Shown: one piece after another, positions 25,601 through 37,500 of the stretch
Layout: the number at the start of each line of letters is the position of its first letter
How positions within the stretch are numbered: the first letter of the stretch is position 1
Source: Owenia fusiformis
Lineage: Eukaryota > Annelida > Polychaeta > Sabellida > Oweniidae
Reading direction: 5' to 3'
Length of the DNA: 64,000 bases
Assembly: GCA_903813345.2 (NCBI GenBank)
Contig: CAIIXF020000012.1
Coordinates: forward strand, 35,044,572-35,108,571
Translations under genes and position numbers: made by a program
Notes under the pieces: model-generated
Databases searched by the model: none
What the model was told of the DNA's origin: nothing
Seen by the model: the letters and a program-made list of their open reading frames with translations, nothing else

Positions 25601-28600
25601 GACTGAAAAATAGCTAAAAGTAGGTGCTCAGGAAAGGTCAATGAACAGAATCTCTTGATTTTTTTCAGAAAAGTGTCTAATATATTGCTCTAAATGATAC
25701 AATCTTTGAAATTTTAAAAAATTGTCTGAAACAATAATTGCTGTAGTTAAAAGGAAAATAGATCGATTTTAAATTCATTTTTTTTTCTTTTTTTTCTTTT
25801 TCTGAGAATGATATGATTTTTTTAAAATTGTATCATTTAGAGTAATATATTGGGCACATTTTATGAAAAGTCAAAAGATTCTCTTCAGTGACCTTTCCTG
25901 AGCACCTACTCTTAGCTATTTTTCAGTCACATTTTCAGAGGGCTGAAAAGGTTATTTCATCATGTTTATGGTCATTCTGACCATTTTCCTTGTGTTCCAA
26001 CTCATGTAAATGATATGTGGAACTAATTAAACTGACTGGAGGTCCAAACAGAACTCTTGTTATCTTGATTCAAAAAATTTTCAAAATCTAGCATGGTTTT
26101 GACATTTTTTGTTAAACTTACATAGCACCTTAAATTACAAATTAAAATGTGTTGCATGAAACACATTGATTAATTTGTTCATACAAACTGGAGAAAGTAT
26201 ATAATCTGGGTTCTCCACTTTCAATGAACACCTTTTTGTACTTTCTCCTGCATGTATGAACAAAAGTTTTATGTCCATTCTCCAACATGCATAAGCAAAT
26301 AATTTGTACTTTCTCCATTGTGCATGAACCAAAACGTTGTTCATTCTCTTCCGTTTTTTCAATATTTTGTTAATTAATCAATGTGTCAGAACGAATAAAA
26401 TGTACCTAAACCAGTGAGTATGAACGAATTTAATGTTCTACAATATCTATAATGTGTATTTAGAGACATTGCGCTCTTTCTCCAGTATGGACATGTATAT
26501 GAACCAATACGCCTGTGTACGAGGGTATATCATAAAGTTCTCATAATATCTCTCTATTTTTTTTATTTTCCAATATATTCTAATGAAATTTTCACAGAAT
26601 CTGCAGTATAGAATACTTTATTCATATATTAAAAGATATATTGGATAAGTGATGGTTGCCATAGTAACCGGAAATCAAGGCACCCAGGGCAAATAAAATA
26701 ATGGAGAGAATGAGCTTACTTAACTTTGTTTACGTACATAATAAACTCATAAATTATCAAACACATTAAAATGTTAACTTGAATATGTTGTTAAATGCTT
26801 TCACTATAAAATAAATTGATCAAGTGGATTGTTCAGGTGTCATAGGGGATGTTTACATGCTTCATTAGATGTGATACCAGACTCTGAGAATCAAAGCTTA
26901 ATGATCAGAAATGACTGAGTAAGATAATGCATAGATGTAGGGATCATCAGAAAAATAATATTCACACTGATAAAAAGTTTAGTTTAGTTTGAAAAATCCT
27001 TTGCTCATATTAAAGATGATCTAAAACAAATATTTTGCAAAGATATCAACATAATTACATCCTATGCGTGGTCTATTATTTATTTAAGATGAACTAAAGT
27101 GGAAAATCGACTTTCCTTGCAATATTTGACAAAACAGTTGTAGTGTCTAACATCACTTCTGAAGCATTACAATCATCCATTATGAGATCACACAATATTC
27201 GCATGACCAGTATAATAGTTAAAAGAGTCAAGAATACATGGTATTTAACACTCTGATGTGTTTCATAGCTTATTTGATAACTTATTATGCATTTTAACAT
27301 GGTTAGTTGGGGGTATTCCTGCACAATTTTTTATTTGCCCCAGGTACCTTGATTTCCAGTTACTATGGCAACCATTTCTTAAATAATATTTCAGCTATAC
27401 CAAATATTTTTTGATATATTAATACAGCATTCTATACTACACATTCTGTGAAAAATTCATCAGAATATATTGAAAAATAAAAAAATAAGAGAGATATTAT
27501 GAGAACTTTATGATATACCCTCGTACACAGGCGTGTTGGTTCATATACATGTCCATACTGGAGAAAGAGCGCAATGTCTCTTCATACACATTATAGATAC
27601 CCTCGTATATACTTTTTCCAGTATGTATGAACAAATATCATGCACTCCATTGTTTATGAACACACATTTTGTATGAACAAATACTATGTACTTTCTCCAG
27701 TGTGTATGAACATACAGAGTATTGGTTAAATAACTAGTGAAAGTACATAATATTTGCTCATACACACTGGAGAAAGTACATGATATTTGTCAATACACAC
27801 AGTTAAAATCTATTGTTTCATATATACACTGGAAAATATAAATAGTAGTCCATACACACATACACAGAAAGTAAATAAAACAATAAAATATTGGTTTAGG
27901 CACATGGGAAATTAACCTAGTTTCAATTCATACATACTGGAGAAAGTATACACAGAGGAGTGTGACTCAGAAAATGTGACTCAAAAACAGTTAAAAGTTG
28001 GACTTTTAGAAAGGTCACCAGACAGAATCTATTGCATTTTTGAGAAAGTGTGCCAAATATATTATTTAAAATTATAGAAGCTTTTGAAAATTTGAATTCA
28101 TTCCTAAAAATAGAAAAAATGAGAAAACTGCTTTAGAAAGCAATCCATTCTCTTTTATGATCACAATTTTTGTTTCAGACAACTTTCCAAAATTTCAAAG
28201 CTCCTATGACATGTATGATTTAGAGTAATATATTGGGCACATTTTCTGAGAAGTCTTTCACATGAGAACTAGAGAGAGTATGAGAATATTGATTAATCCA
28301 ATCTGAGTAATATGATAGATAGTTGGTTCCTCAAAAAGAGAGGTTTACTTAGATTTTGAATATCAAATAGATTTGGATCAAGTGTTATAAAGAATCTGAT
28401 CTTCTTAACTTACTTAACTTCGAGCATGCAGATAAATATTCAATGGATTTACATAAAATGCAGAGTTCCTGTGACAATGGCATTTATTTTTAATGATCAA
28501 GAAAGTACTTTGTACTCTCCCGCCAAGTAATGCCTAGGTCACATAGCCGCCGAGCGCCGGCCGATGAGTAGGCATCGGCCGATTTCTAAATCGACCGGGC

Positions 28601-31600
28601 GCCGGTGAATTTTTACCGATGTCTTGATCTAATCGTGAGTATGGTCACATTAGTACAGGCATCGTACGGCGCCCGCAATCAATTGAATCTGAAAGACATC
28701 GCACGGGTATCGCAAGGCTATCCGCCGATGGCCGTACGGCACCCGCCAGGACATCGGTCGATCTACAGGCCTCTAGATTTATACTAAATTCTTGTATGAC
28801 CCGGTATGACTGTTCCACATGACGTGAATGCAAGATTTGAAAACGAAATACTTCGATAGACAGGACTTCCAGGATAATAACGTTTTCATGCAATAAAAAT
28901 CAGAAAGATCCTCTTTTGAGTAAATAGGTTCAATATTTAGAAAAAATGCTGACATGGGGTCCCTATTCATAATTTTTCAAATTGTTTGATTGATATTTTT
29001 AGTACTCATGGTGAAAGATTATGACCGTCTAAAATCACTTGCCATACTGCACGTGGTCTTTTCATCAAAGTGAACCCTGACCTTAATTCATTTTTAGATC
29101 TTTCATATAAACAAATACTATGTCTACCCTGTCCATACGATGATATTAGCAAAATTCCATATTTCTGCATCTTTCTTTTGTCTGTTCTCGTAAAGAGAAT
29201 TTGTTTGGTCATAAAATATATCCTCAAAGAAATTGGCGATTTTTTCTTCTATTTCAAGTGGAGTACCCTCTTCCCTAGGCACATCTAAATCTTCATCATC
29301 CACCAGCTCACTAGCATTGTTATTGTCTTTTTCCACCTGTCTTCCCAAGGCCTTCCTGATATATGGCCCATTGGCCTTATACCCTCTATCCTTAGCCTTT
29401 GGCATATTAACTGTAATTGAGACAGTGAACTTTCGTATTAAAATTGTGACCCTTGAAAAAACTGTATGTAAAAACATTTAGAAGATTTTTAAAATAAATG
29501 ATTTTTAATGGTATATGCATGAGTGAATATACGCATAGAAATTTATCACTCTATTCAATGGGTATGACAGACATACACGATTAATGTCAATATAAGAACG
29601 ACTAAATCAACCCACCCATCCATTCAAATGTGTGTCATTGTTTTACAGTAAGCCTAATTGTTCCATTTATCTTTTATAAAAAATCTCTGACAGTGTGTAG
29701 TAATTATAATTCTTTACCTAATTATTTTTAAAACCTTTATATCACTTTATAAGTAAGATTTATCAAACAAATCAGCACGCAAAATCCCAAGATGACCGTG
29801 CGATGCCACCGGGCGCCTTAAGATAATCGTACGATGATCGGACGGGACACGGCCGGGTAGGTGCCGATGAGTTTGGTCGAGAAAAAATCGCCAAGACATC
29901 GGCAACTTTTATCTCCGCGATAAAACCCTGCCGGCGCCCGTACGATGTCTAAAAATCGGCCGATGAGTAGCGATCATCGCCCGGCGCCCGTACGATGCCC
30001 GGGCACGCCGGCCGATTTTGAACAAAATACTCATCGGCCGTGCGCCGTAGTGAAAATCGGAGCCTATGTGACCAAGGCATAAGGAAGAAGCCAGAGCTTT
30101 CATTCTGGTACACATCGCATCTAGAAACATGTCTGTGTCTATCATGTAAGAAGAGAGGGTCAAGGTATTCCATGATGGAGCATTTTGGAAACCCTTCTTA
30201 GAAATTGCTATGCTGAAAATGGGCTATTGGTATACACTGTGTACAAGTAATGCAGATTGCTCCGATTTTCACGACGGCGCCATGCCGATTGAGTATTTTG
30301 TTCAAAATTGAATACAATATTGAACAAACGGAGCAAATGTGACCCAGGCATCAGTGTAGTATGAATTTATTTTGTTAGGATGCCAGTCAGAGCTCTTGAT
30401 GCAAGTACTAAGTTTGCAAACATGCATGTCAACCATGGCCAATTAGAAAAGTGCACCCCTTCTATATGATAATATAAACCCTTCCTACAACTTGGTTTAG
30501 CTTTGGATCACTATGCTATCACTATGTGACAGAAATGCATTCTGATTGGATATAAATGATCACATGACTTAGTTCACCAAGGTATCAGGAGATGGCATGC
30601 CAAAATGTAAAATATCTAATGCCTCTACATGGCTACATATGATCCAAGAATAACATGTATAACCACACAAACATGATCGTAAGACAGTATCCGATAATTC
30701 CCAGCCATTTGCTAGAGTGTGTAACATACATAGCTAGTGTTAAATGGAGCGAGCCGATTTGTAAAGTGGCTCCAATTTGGAGCAGTTTTTGAAAAATGAG
30801 TGCTGCGTTTTTCGTAAACAGAAGTACGACGGATTATCTAGTGTTCCTTATTGATTTTATTTTGAAATAAAAAATGGCGTTTTTGACCCATCATGTATTT
30901 ACACCCATTTTATGGGTGTCAGTTGCATTGCCAGCTGTAATCTAAACATGATAAATTTGTGAAATAAAACTACAAAGGAAACTGTAAATATTTGTATTAT
31001 TTTAGGTAGATCCATTATTTTTGTACTTTCAGAAAAACCACGAAAAAAAGATCCTCGTAAGTACAGTTTCAAATTCGATTACAATCTTTCTTTAAATGCA
31101 TCAAGTTTTCTCAATTGACTATTAAAAAAATATTTCACTTGAAGGGATTTGTTTATAATTGAAACTCTGAATTCAATCTCATCCGATTTATATATGCTAT
31201 CATTCAGGGAATCGTTACTTATTTTTTCGGTGTTGTTTTGATGTCGATTCATTGTCTAAACGACAGCAAAAGGGCGGGTACGTTATTGCAAGCTTTTTTA
31301 GGTTCTAATTATCATTAGACCACAAAAACAAATGCGTTTGTTGGACAATATGTTATCTTCAATAAGGGGCAATAGAATAAAAGTCGATAGAATTATCTCT
31401 TAAGCTTTCATTAATTCACCAATCATCAAAAATTTCCCCCAATTAAGAGCCAATTTTCACAAAAATGCAGTATTTTATTCCAATTTTTACGCCTAAGTTG
31501 ACATGTACTATAAGCCATGATTTACCTCTGAAAAGGAAAAGTGAGTGTCCTTGGGATTAGGATAATCCGAAAAATTTGACCTCAAATATCTGGTCAAAAG

Positions 31601-33304
31601 CATCATTTTTTGATATGGCTAAGGTACAAAATGATTGGGGGATATTACATAATTGATCTACAAAAAGAAAAAAATAACAAAATAACATTATGACAAATGG
31701 ATTATGGGATAATCCCTTTCTTATTTTGTTAATTTCTAATTAATGGTATGACTGCTGCACATGTCTTAATGAATTGAAGTGATGTAAAAGGGGTTTAATA
31801 TATTAATTAGTTTTAAAATGTATTTTAACATGTTTGATTTAATAAAAAAAAATTAAAAAAACATGTACATCATTTCCAGTTTGGCTGTTTTATTGTGTAT
31901 GATTATACATACGTTTTAAATTCTTCATTTTTTATTCTCACCTACAGCTATGGTGTGGAAGAATAAAACTGTAGAAGAGATTCGAGTTCCAGAACTTCCG
32001 ACAAGAAATCGCAACAAAGTACGATGGGCAGTGTACATTCATCCAACGGAAATTTCTTTAGAGGATACGAAGGTTGCGCATTGTGGTGGCTCGATCATAA
32101 GTCGCAAACATATATTGACAGCTGCACATTGCGTTTCATTTTTAATTGGTGCAGTGGTCAAATTCAACAGCTTGACTATTCACACTGGGAGGCTCGACCT
32201 CTTCAATGATGAGTTCCACAGAGAGCAGATACGAACAGTAAGCAGCTCCAACATAATTATGCATCCAGAATACGAACGACAAAATTTTAACAATGACATA
32301 GCGATACTAGTATTGGAGGACCCCTTAGTGTTAAATGAATGGACAAAAGCAATTGCTGTTCCCACTCGGGATATACACCATATAGACAACAAGCTCTGTC
32401 GGGCCACTGGATGGGGAAAAAATGTTGAAGCTGTTTTTTCTAGTGTATTATTGGAGATTCGAATAAAGAAAAAAAGTTGTAAACTTCCAGGTGTCCTTAG
32501 CGAAAGGGTCAATGCGACCACTATGTTCTGTGCGCACAAGAAAGGAAGGTTTGTTCAATTTTACCAATCAATATGTACATGTACACAGCCAATATAATTC
32601 GGCACCGTTTCGGCATCGAAAAAATTCGGCGCTGTTGCGGCACCGTTTCGACACCGTTTAAACCTTTTGACACCAAAATTTGTTACCGGACTAGTCAGTC
32701 CATTTGGTGCCGAAACGGCACCGAAATTTGGCACCGAAACGGTGTCGAAAATCAGATTGCATTTTGGGGGTGTAGCCAAGGTCTATTCATGTTAAGCTAG
32801 TCGATAGCTGTAGTCATCGGGTTCATTAACAACGATAAATATGATTTGAATACATATCTACATGTACCTACTTTATACCCCCCTTCACCAAATTCTACAT
32901 CAAATCTAATGGTTTAAGATATGTTTATATTTCAATTTAGTTACCAGGCCAACCTTGGTCGGACGATCAATATTCAAATAAACTCATTTAAAGGCCTATC
33001 CTCTCCAAAACAAGATACATATTTTTTCATCATATCTCTGAATCTTAGAGATGCTTGTGACGGCGATTCTGGTGGCGCGTACGTGTGTAGGTTCGGAAGA
33101 AAATGGATTCAGTATGGTATAGTGAGTTGGGGTCCCGACCCTAATGTATATGGTGAGGAGAAGGCATGTGCATTCTATTCCGGGATATACGTCAATGTGG
33201 CGCACTATTCTGACTGGATCAATGGTTTTATACGAAATACTACTAAAAAACGCAAACGAAAACCGAAACCATCACACCTAAAAACAAAGCGAAGGCCTTT
33301 TTAA
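22620..33304 (+). CDS. Secreted trypsin-like serine protease (S1A), 4 exons
   Basis: Coding exons are 22620-22707, 31033-31056 (24 nt), 31948-32548 and 33049-33304; all junctions keep frame and give 322 residues. Residues 1-22 form a hydrophobic signal peptide (an internal Met8 is an alternative start). The catalytic triad is present: His98 in LTAAHC, Asp154 in NNDIAIL, Ser245 in CDGDSGG. DAC before it places Asp at the trypsin S1 position, so cleavage after Lys or Arg is expected. The predicted activation site is IR/VPEL at residue 50, not the usual R/IVGG, although the spacing to Trp (14th residue) is normal. The C-terminus is a basic tail (KKRKRKPKP...KRRPF). AATAAA follows at 33330. The link of exon 1 across an 8.3-kb intron is the least certain part. 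Confidence 0.85.
23893..24643. mobile_element. Foldback element, GGAACGTCAATGTAAC family, copy 1
   Basis: The left arm GGAACGTCAATGTAACAAAA reappears inverted at about 24622-24641 (TTTTGTTACATTGACGTTCC). The arms also share GAGTTTTTTG and GGCAGAATCCCCAC. A second copy is at 49437-49915. It lies in protease intron 1; no coding frame is convincing. Confidence 0.7.
25474..26055. repeat. Imperfect palindrome of about 580 bp
   Basis: The left arm (TGTTTGGACCTCCAGTCAGT, then AGCCCTCTGAAAATGTGACT and GTAGGTGCTCAGGAAAGGTC) returns inverted in the right arm (GACCTTTCCTGAGCACCTAC ... GACTGGAGGTCCAAACA). The centre near 25780 is T-rich. Part of the arm recurs at 27958-28260. Confidence 0.8.
26445..27600. 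repeat. Long inverted repeat with arms of about 240 bp
   Basis: The left arm from GAGACATTGCGCTCTTTCTC (26463) through CGTGTACGAGGGTATATCAT-like sequence and GATGGTTGCCATAGTAAC is found inverted at 27330-27580. The loop of about 600 bp is AT-rich with no gene. It may be one transposon nested with the 25474-26055 palindrome. Confidence 0.75.
27600..27960. repeat. Degenerate repeats of a TCTCCAGTGTGTATGAAC motif
   Basis: Copies of ACTTTCTCCAGTGTGTATGA and its inverse occur every 40 bp or so here and also at 26150-26400. They form the flanks of the long inverted repeat and look like decayed subterminal repeats of a transposon. Confidence 0.55.
28530..30080. mobile_element. 1.55-kb TIR element with GC-rich subterminal blocks
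   Basis: The left end ATGCCTAGGTCACATAG and right end CTATGTGACCAAGGCAT are inverted repeats. GC-rich blocks at 28545-28770 and 29790-30060, full of CGGCGCCCGTACGATG-like copies, lie just inside both ends and stand out from the AT-rich surroundings. A related short fragment is at about 30255-30350. It holds one minus-strand frame (29124-29405). The superfamily is not identified. Confidence 0.7.
29124..29405 (-). CDS. Unrecognised 93-residue frame inside a TIR element
   Basis: The frame starts MPKAKDRGYKANGPYIRKAL, is basic at first, then acidic (ELVDDEDLDVPREEGTP), then LEIEEKIANFFEDIFYDQTN. Its composition looks protein-like, but I do not recognise a family. It could be an exon of a transposon-encoded protein or a chance frame. 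No splice partners were established. Confidence 0.3.
   Translation of the reverse strand: MPKAKDRGYKANGPYIRKALGRQVEKDNNNASELVDDEDLDVPREEGTPLEIEEKIANFFEDIFYDQTNSLYENRQKKDAEIWNFANIIVWTG
30081..31032. other. End of protease intron 1, nothing recognised
   Basis: Apart from a fragment related to the 28530 element end (about 30255-30350), this is plain AT-rich sequence. Confidence 0.45.
31033..31056 (+). CDS. Protease micro-exon, 24 nt
   Basis: It lies between a TTTCAG acceptor and a GTAAGT donor, enters in phase 1 and leaves in phase 1, encodes EKPRKKDP, and joins signal-peptide exon 1 to the catalytic exon at 31948. It supplies a basic pro-peptide. If skipped, the frame is kept (24 nt). Confidence 0.55.
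32590..32765. repeat. Short palindromic insert in protease intron 3
   Basis: Repeated TTCGGCACCGTTTCGGCA-type words on the left face the inverted GGTGCCGAAACGGCACC words on the right. A looser relative with GTTTCGGC and TCGACACC words lies at 46965-47155 in the SLC43-like gene. Confidence 0.55.
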
Positions 33305-33329
33305 TTTCATTTTTTTTGTTTAAAGTAGA

Positions 33330-33335
33330 AATAAA
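33330..33335 (+). promoter_or_regulatory. Poly(A) signal of the protease gene
   Basis: AATAAA lies 26 bp after the protease stop codon, in AT-rich sequence. Confidence 0.55.
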
Positions 33336-33691
33336 ACTAAAACCCCTTTCATTTCGGATGTTGGGGAAAAAAGAAAAAAATGATAGAATTTCTTGAGTTA
33401 GTGTTTGGTCGAAAGGGAAAGTGTTTACTTTTCCAAATTCCGTAAACTCTAAGCTAAGATATTATCAGCCCAAACCAAAAAGTTAATAGTATATCTAGAA
33501 TTTAGTTTGACTAAATAAAATCCTAAATCAGCTCCGTGTTTTGTTCAACTCCACTGTTATATCCCTCCGCCTTTTAGAGGGGACAAAAATCTATGTTTAA
33601 AACTTTGAATGTAGTTCCTGAAAGTACTCAGTAGCAGGTCCATCTTAAATGAAAATATGGGAGTGATGCATGTTGATTTTTTTACACGTTA

Positions 33692-33786
33692 CACTCCCCT
33701 TCGATGAATTTACTCAATAAAATTCAAAGGTAAGGAGGCTTTCACACGTAGTTCGATGGGGGAGCAAAGGTTGCCAAACTTATGGA
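33692..33786. mobile_element. Deleted copy of the CACTCCCC MITE
   Basis: The left end CACTCCCCTTCGATGAATTT is joined to a right arm (GGAGGCTTTCACACGTAGTT ... GGTTGCCAAACTTATGGA) nearly the same as the right arm of the 48396-49270 copy. The centre has been lost. Confidence 0.65.
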
Positions 33787-34586
33787 CACCTGTCAAATCC
33801 CGGTTTGAATCGGAATTAGTCCCGATTTTTAGTGTTCATCCCGATTTTTTACAGAAAACACAGATTTTAAAAACGATTTTTAAGACATTTTTTTCCCGAT
33901 TTGTGAAAGACACGCCACTATTCCTATGGAAACTCCTGATATAACTATCATTCAAATCATTTGTTTCTATATTCATTGTGTATGACGTGTAATTTTACAT
34001 AATGCAACAGCCTAACTTCGACGAAACGTGCAAGTGTTAAGTGTTACATCTCTCTTCCCCCGTCCCATTGGAATTCTGCCTAAAACGCGTGAAATAAGGG
34101 GAAAAGAAAAATCTTACCTTTGAAGTTCCGACATTTTATTTGTTACAGGAACGAACCGTTTTGATTACCAGCGTCATCAAGTGGATCACCAGTGCTTAGG
34201 TGCATACTACTTGATTGTTTATAATTTTCCTTTATTACAACAGTATATTACTCTTATAAATTTTATTAAATCACCAATTATAAACAGGCTTTAACAAGCG
34301 ATACAGGCGGGGACTTTCCAAAATTATGGATGCATGAGTGTAAATCGCTTTCAGATAATTCCACTCTATTATACCTTGCATTTGGTGTTCATGGGCAACC
34401 CATTTAGCTTATTAGTGATGATTATGTTATTTGTTTTTATGTGTCTGTTCCTTTTGAATGGTTTATCGGATGACTGTAAGGTGGTAATAAGGTATCTTAT
34501 GCATTTCTAGAGGTTAGGTATTGTAGAGTGAGATCAACCGTAACCTAGACTTTTACACATAAGCGCGCGGGTAAAACGATATAGTT
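33787..34586. other. Intergenic, nothing recognised
   Basis: AT-rich sequence between the protease and the large foldback element. Short frames only. Confidence 0.45.
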
Positions 34587-37500
34587 AGTAAGCTAGCACC
34601 CAAAAATGTATTAGTTCGTGAACAAATTGAAATTACTTGTTTCTTATGTATTTTTATGTGATGCTTCAGAAATTTTTTGTCTGACGCGCCATATCCGGGG
34701 CGAAAATTGTCAAAATGGGGTTTTCGACCCTAAAATGGAAAATTACAGGGGGTACTTTATCATCACTCGATAAATCATTCTGTTAGTCTTCAATCATCAT
34801 AATAATTTGATGGGAAGTTGATTGGATCATGCTGAGGTAGTATGTAAAATTCCAATGCTCTGTCACTCATGGTTGTCATGGAAACCACAATTTTCGTTCA
34901 AAATACCCTTAATTTTGCAAAACCTGAACATGTACATCATGTAGAATATGGATTATTTTTCGAATCAATACATATCAGCACATTTTAGCACACTCAAAAT
35001 AACCAGTACAGTTCAAACATTTGTTTAAATATAAAGGATATTGCAATTTACATGATTGGTCAGTGTCAAAGAACATACAATTACACGAGTGATCAAAAGT
35101 GGGCGTCGCCCCCACAATAGTAGATGATTGCTATACTCTATAAAAACAGAGTTTAACTTGGCTTTTGAGATACATTTACACTAGACTTATTTGATTATAT
35201 TTTATATCAAGCATTTCTGGTAAATAATGTACATCTAAGTGTCATTGTTATTGCATTGGGGGGGGGGTACAGTAAAAGAATTGGGAGGAGGCAGAGCTAA
35301 TCAGCCTTAAGTATAAATCTCATCTACATATATCTGGATTTCATGGGGTACATTTTCTGCATTGGTCTTCTTCATATTCATCTCAGTATATGGGATATTA
35401 CAACTTACATGATTGGTCAGTGTCAAAGAACATACAATTACACAAGTAATCAAAAGTGGGCGTCGCCCCCATACTAGAGAAGATGATTGCTATTCTCTAT
35501 AAAAACAGAGTTAAACTTGACTTGAGATACATTTACATTGGACTTCTTTGATTATACTTTATATTTTCTGGTAAATAATGTACAACTCAGTGCAATGGTT
35601 ATTGCATGAGGAGGGGTGAGGTTAGTAACAGAATTGGGAGGGGGCAGAGTTAATCAGCCTTAGGAATAAATTCTTTCGTTTGGACTTCTTCATAGAGTAT
35701 TTTCTGCGTCTTCTTAGTTATCTCAATATACTGTATATAGTTATTGTATGGGAGGGGGTTAGTAACAGAATTCGGAGGGGTGGGGGGAACAAGTCAGCAT
35801 TAAGTATCAATTTCATCTTCAGAGTTCTGGATTTCATAAGATACATCTTCTGGAGTCTTTCTGATTCATCTCCTTGTGCTATATCAACAATCATTTGTCT
35901 GAGAATTCCAGCCAATACCCAATGCAATGGTGGAGTCATTCAGTTTCCATCCATGTCCATCTTCTGCTGGAATGTCAGGGTTTACAATATGGGCCATATG
36001 CACGATAAGTGCTTTGTAGTAAGCTCTTGACAAGGTGGAAGAAGACTGATGTCGGTTCCTTCATAGTCTTTGATTGTTTTATGGGGTCTAAACTTCTATT
36101 TCAATTGGTTTATGTGGTTTTGCTGGTGTAAGACATTGTGGCTTAACATAAATGTTTTTTTATTATATTAATCAGTCTTCTTTTGTTTGTCCAGCACTAC
36201 ACTTTGCTGTATTCTGTGCTTATCCTAACACATTGATTGAAGGACTTATAAATGAAAGATATGTAGTCTTTAAAGTGCACATGAGAGATGGATTGAAAAT
36301 GTGTTTATTCCTTATGTGACAATATTACTCTCTGGGCCCATATGGGCCCTAAGGAAATATCATACTAAATTTCATGGATTCTCTGATGGGTTGTTTTGTT
36401 TCTGGAGCTGGCAGAAAATACATGTTTTTCAAGATACTTCTAACAGCAGAGTGATTATGTGATAATTAAATCCAAAATTCTATAAACGAACCTGATAAGA
36501 GAAGAAGTGGGTGGTGGCACATCACCTTATCAAATGTAGAAATACATGAGTCCCTTAAGATTGGAATGAGTTCATGAATAAGGATGCAAACAAGAAGCAA
36601 CTATACCAGTTACACTTAATTGAATAAGACCAGAATATGCCAAGAAAAAATCTACTGTGTAGCAGGTGGGAAATGCCATATCCTTTCTAGTGATCATCAT
36701 GATAAACCATGAAATTTTATTTCTTCCCAGCCCTTCAGGTGAGACAGAAAGATGCTAAGAGTATCAGAATGTCTAGTCATGGCAATACAATAACAACTAT
36801 AGATGAGCCTTCATCATTTTCATTCTTGTGATTTATCGCATGATATTGATATATCAACAATCTCTCAAGAGAAAATACCACTAAACACTTGTAGATTTGA
36901 GAGTCATTCAGCTTGGACTCAATATGGTGCTCCATCTTTTTAAAATGTGCTATCCTGCCCCTTCAAAGCATTGCACTTACTTCATCTAGCGAAGGTATGA
37001 AGGCTGCATATATTATGCCAGGCCCTAGATGGGAGTAGTAACAGAATAATGGGGAGGGAGTAGAGTTCCCTCCTAGGTATGAAACCACTTCCCCACCCTC
37101 ACCTCATGTAAAAACTATACTACTAAACATATTTATTAGAAATGGTTTATATAAATTATATTTGAACATGACTGTATTCACGCCTTCTATTAACTGTGAA
37201 CAAAGTCAACATTTTACCCGGGGTATATATGTCAACACTACCCTTAGTAATTCGAGTAATGTGTGACATCAAGAGGGCTGTGGTAATGGCAGACATAAGT
37301 TGAATATTCGAAAAATTTTGGGGAGTTTGAATTGTAATATATACCTCAGAGCAGGTGTGACATTGACAATGACACCTTAGGGCTAGGTACAAAAGCTTTC
37401 GAACCCCTCACTCCCTTGCATAGCCGTGTGGAGTGTATTTGTCAATATAACACCTGCTCTTCAGTCTATATTTCTTAAATAATAGAAGTATAGATGACGT

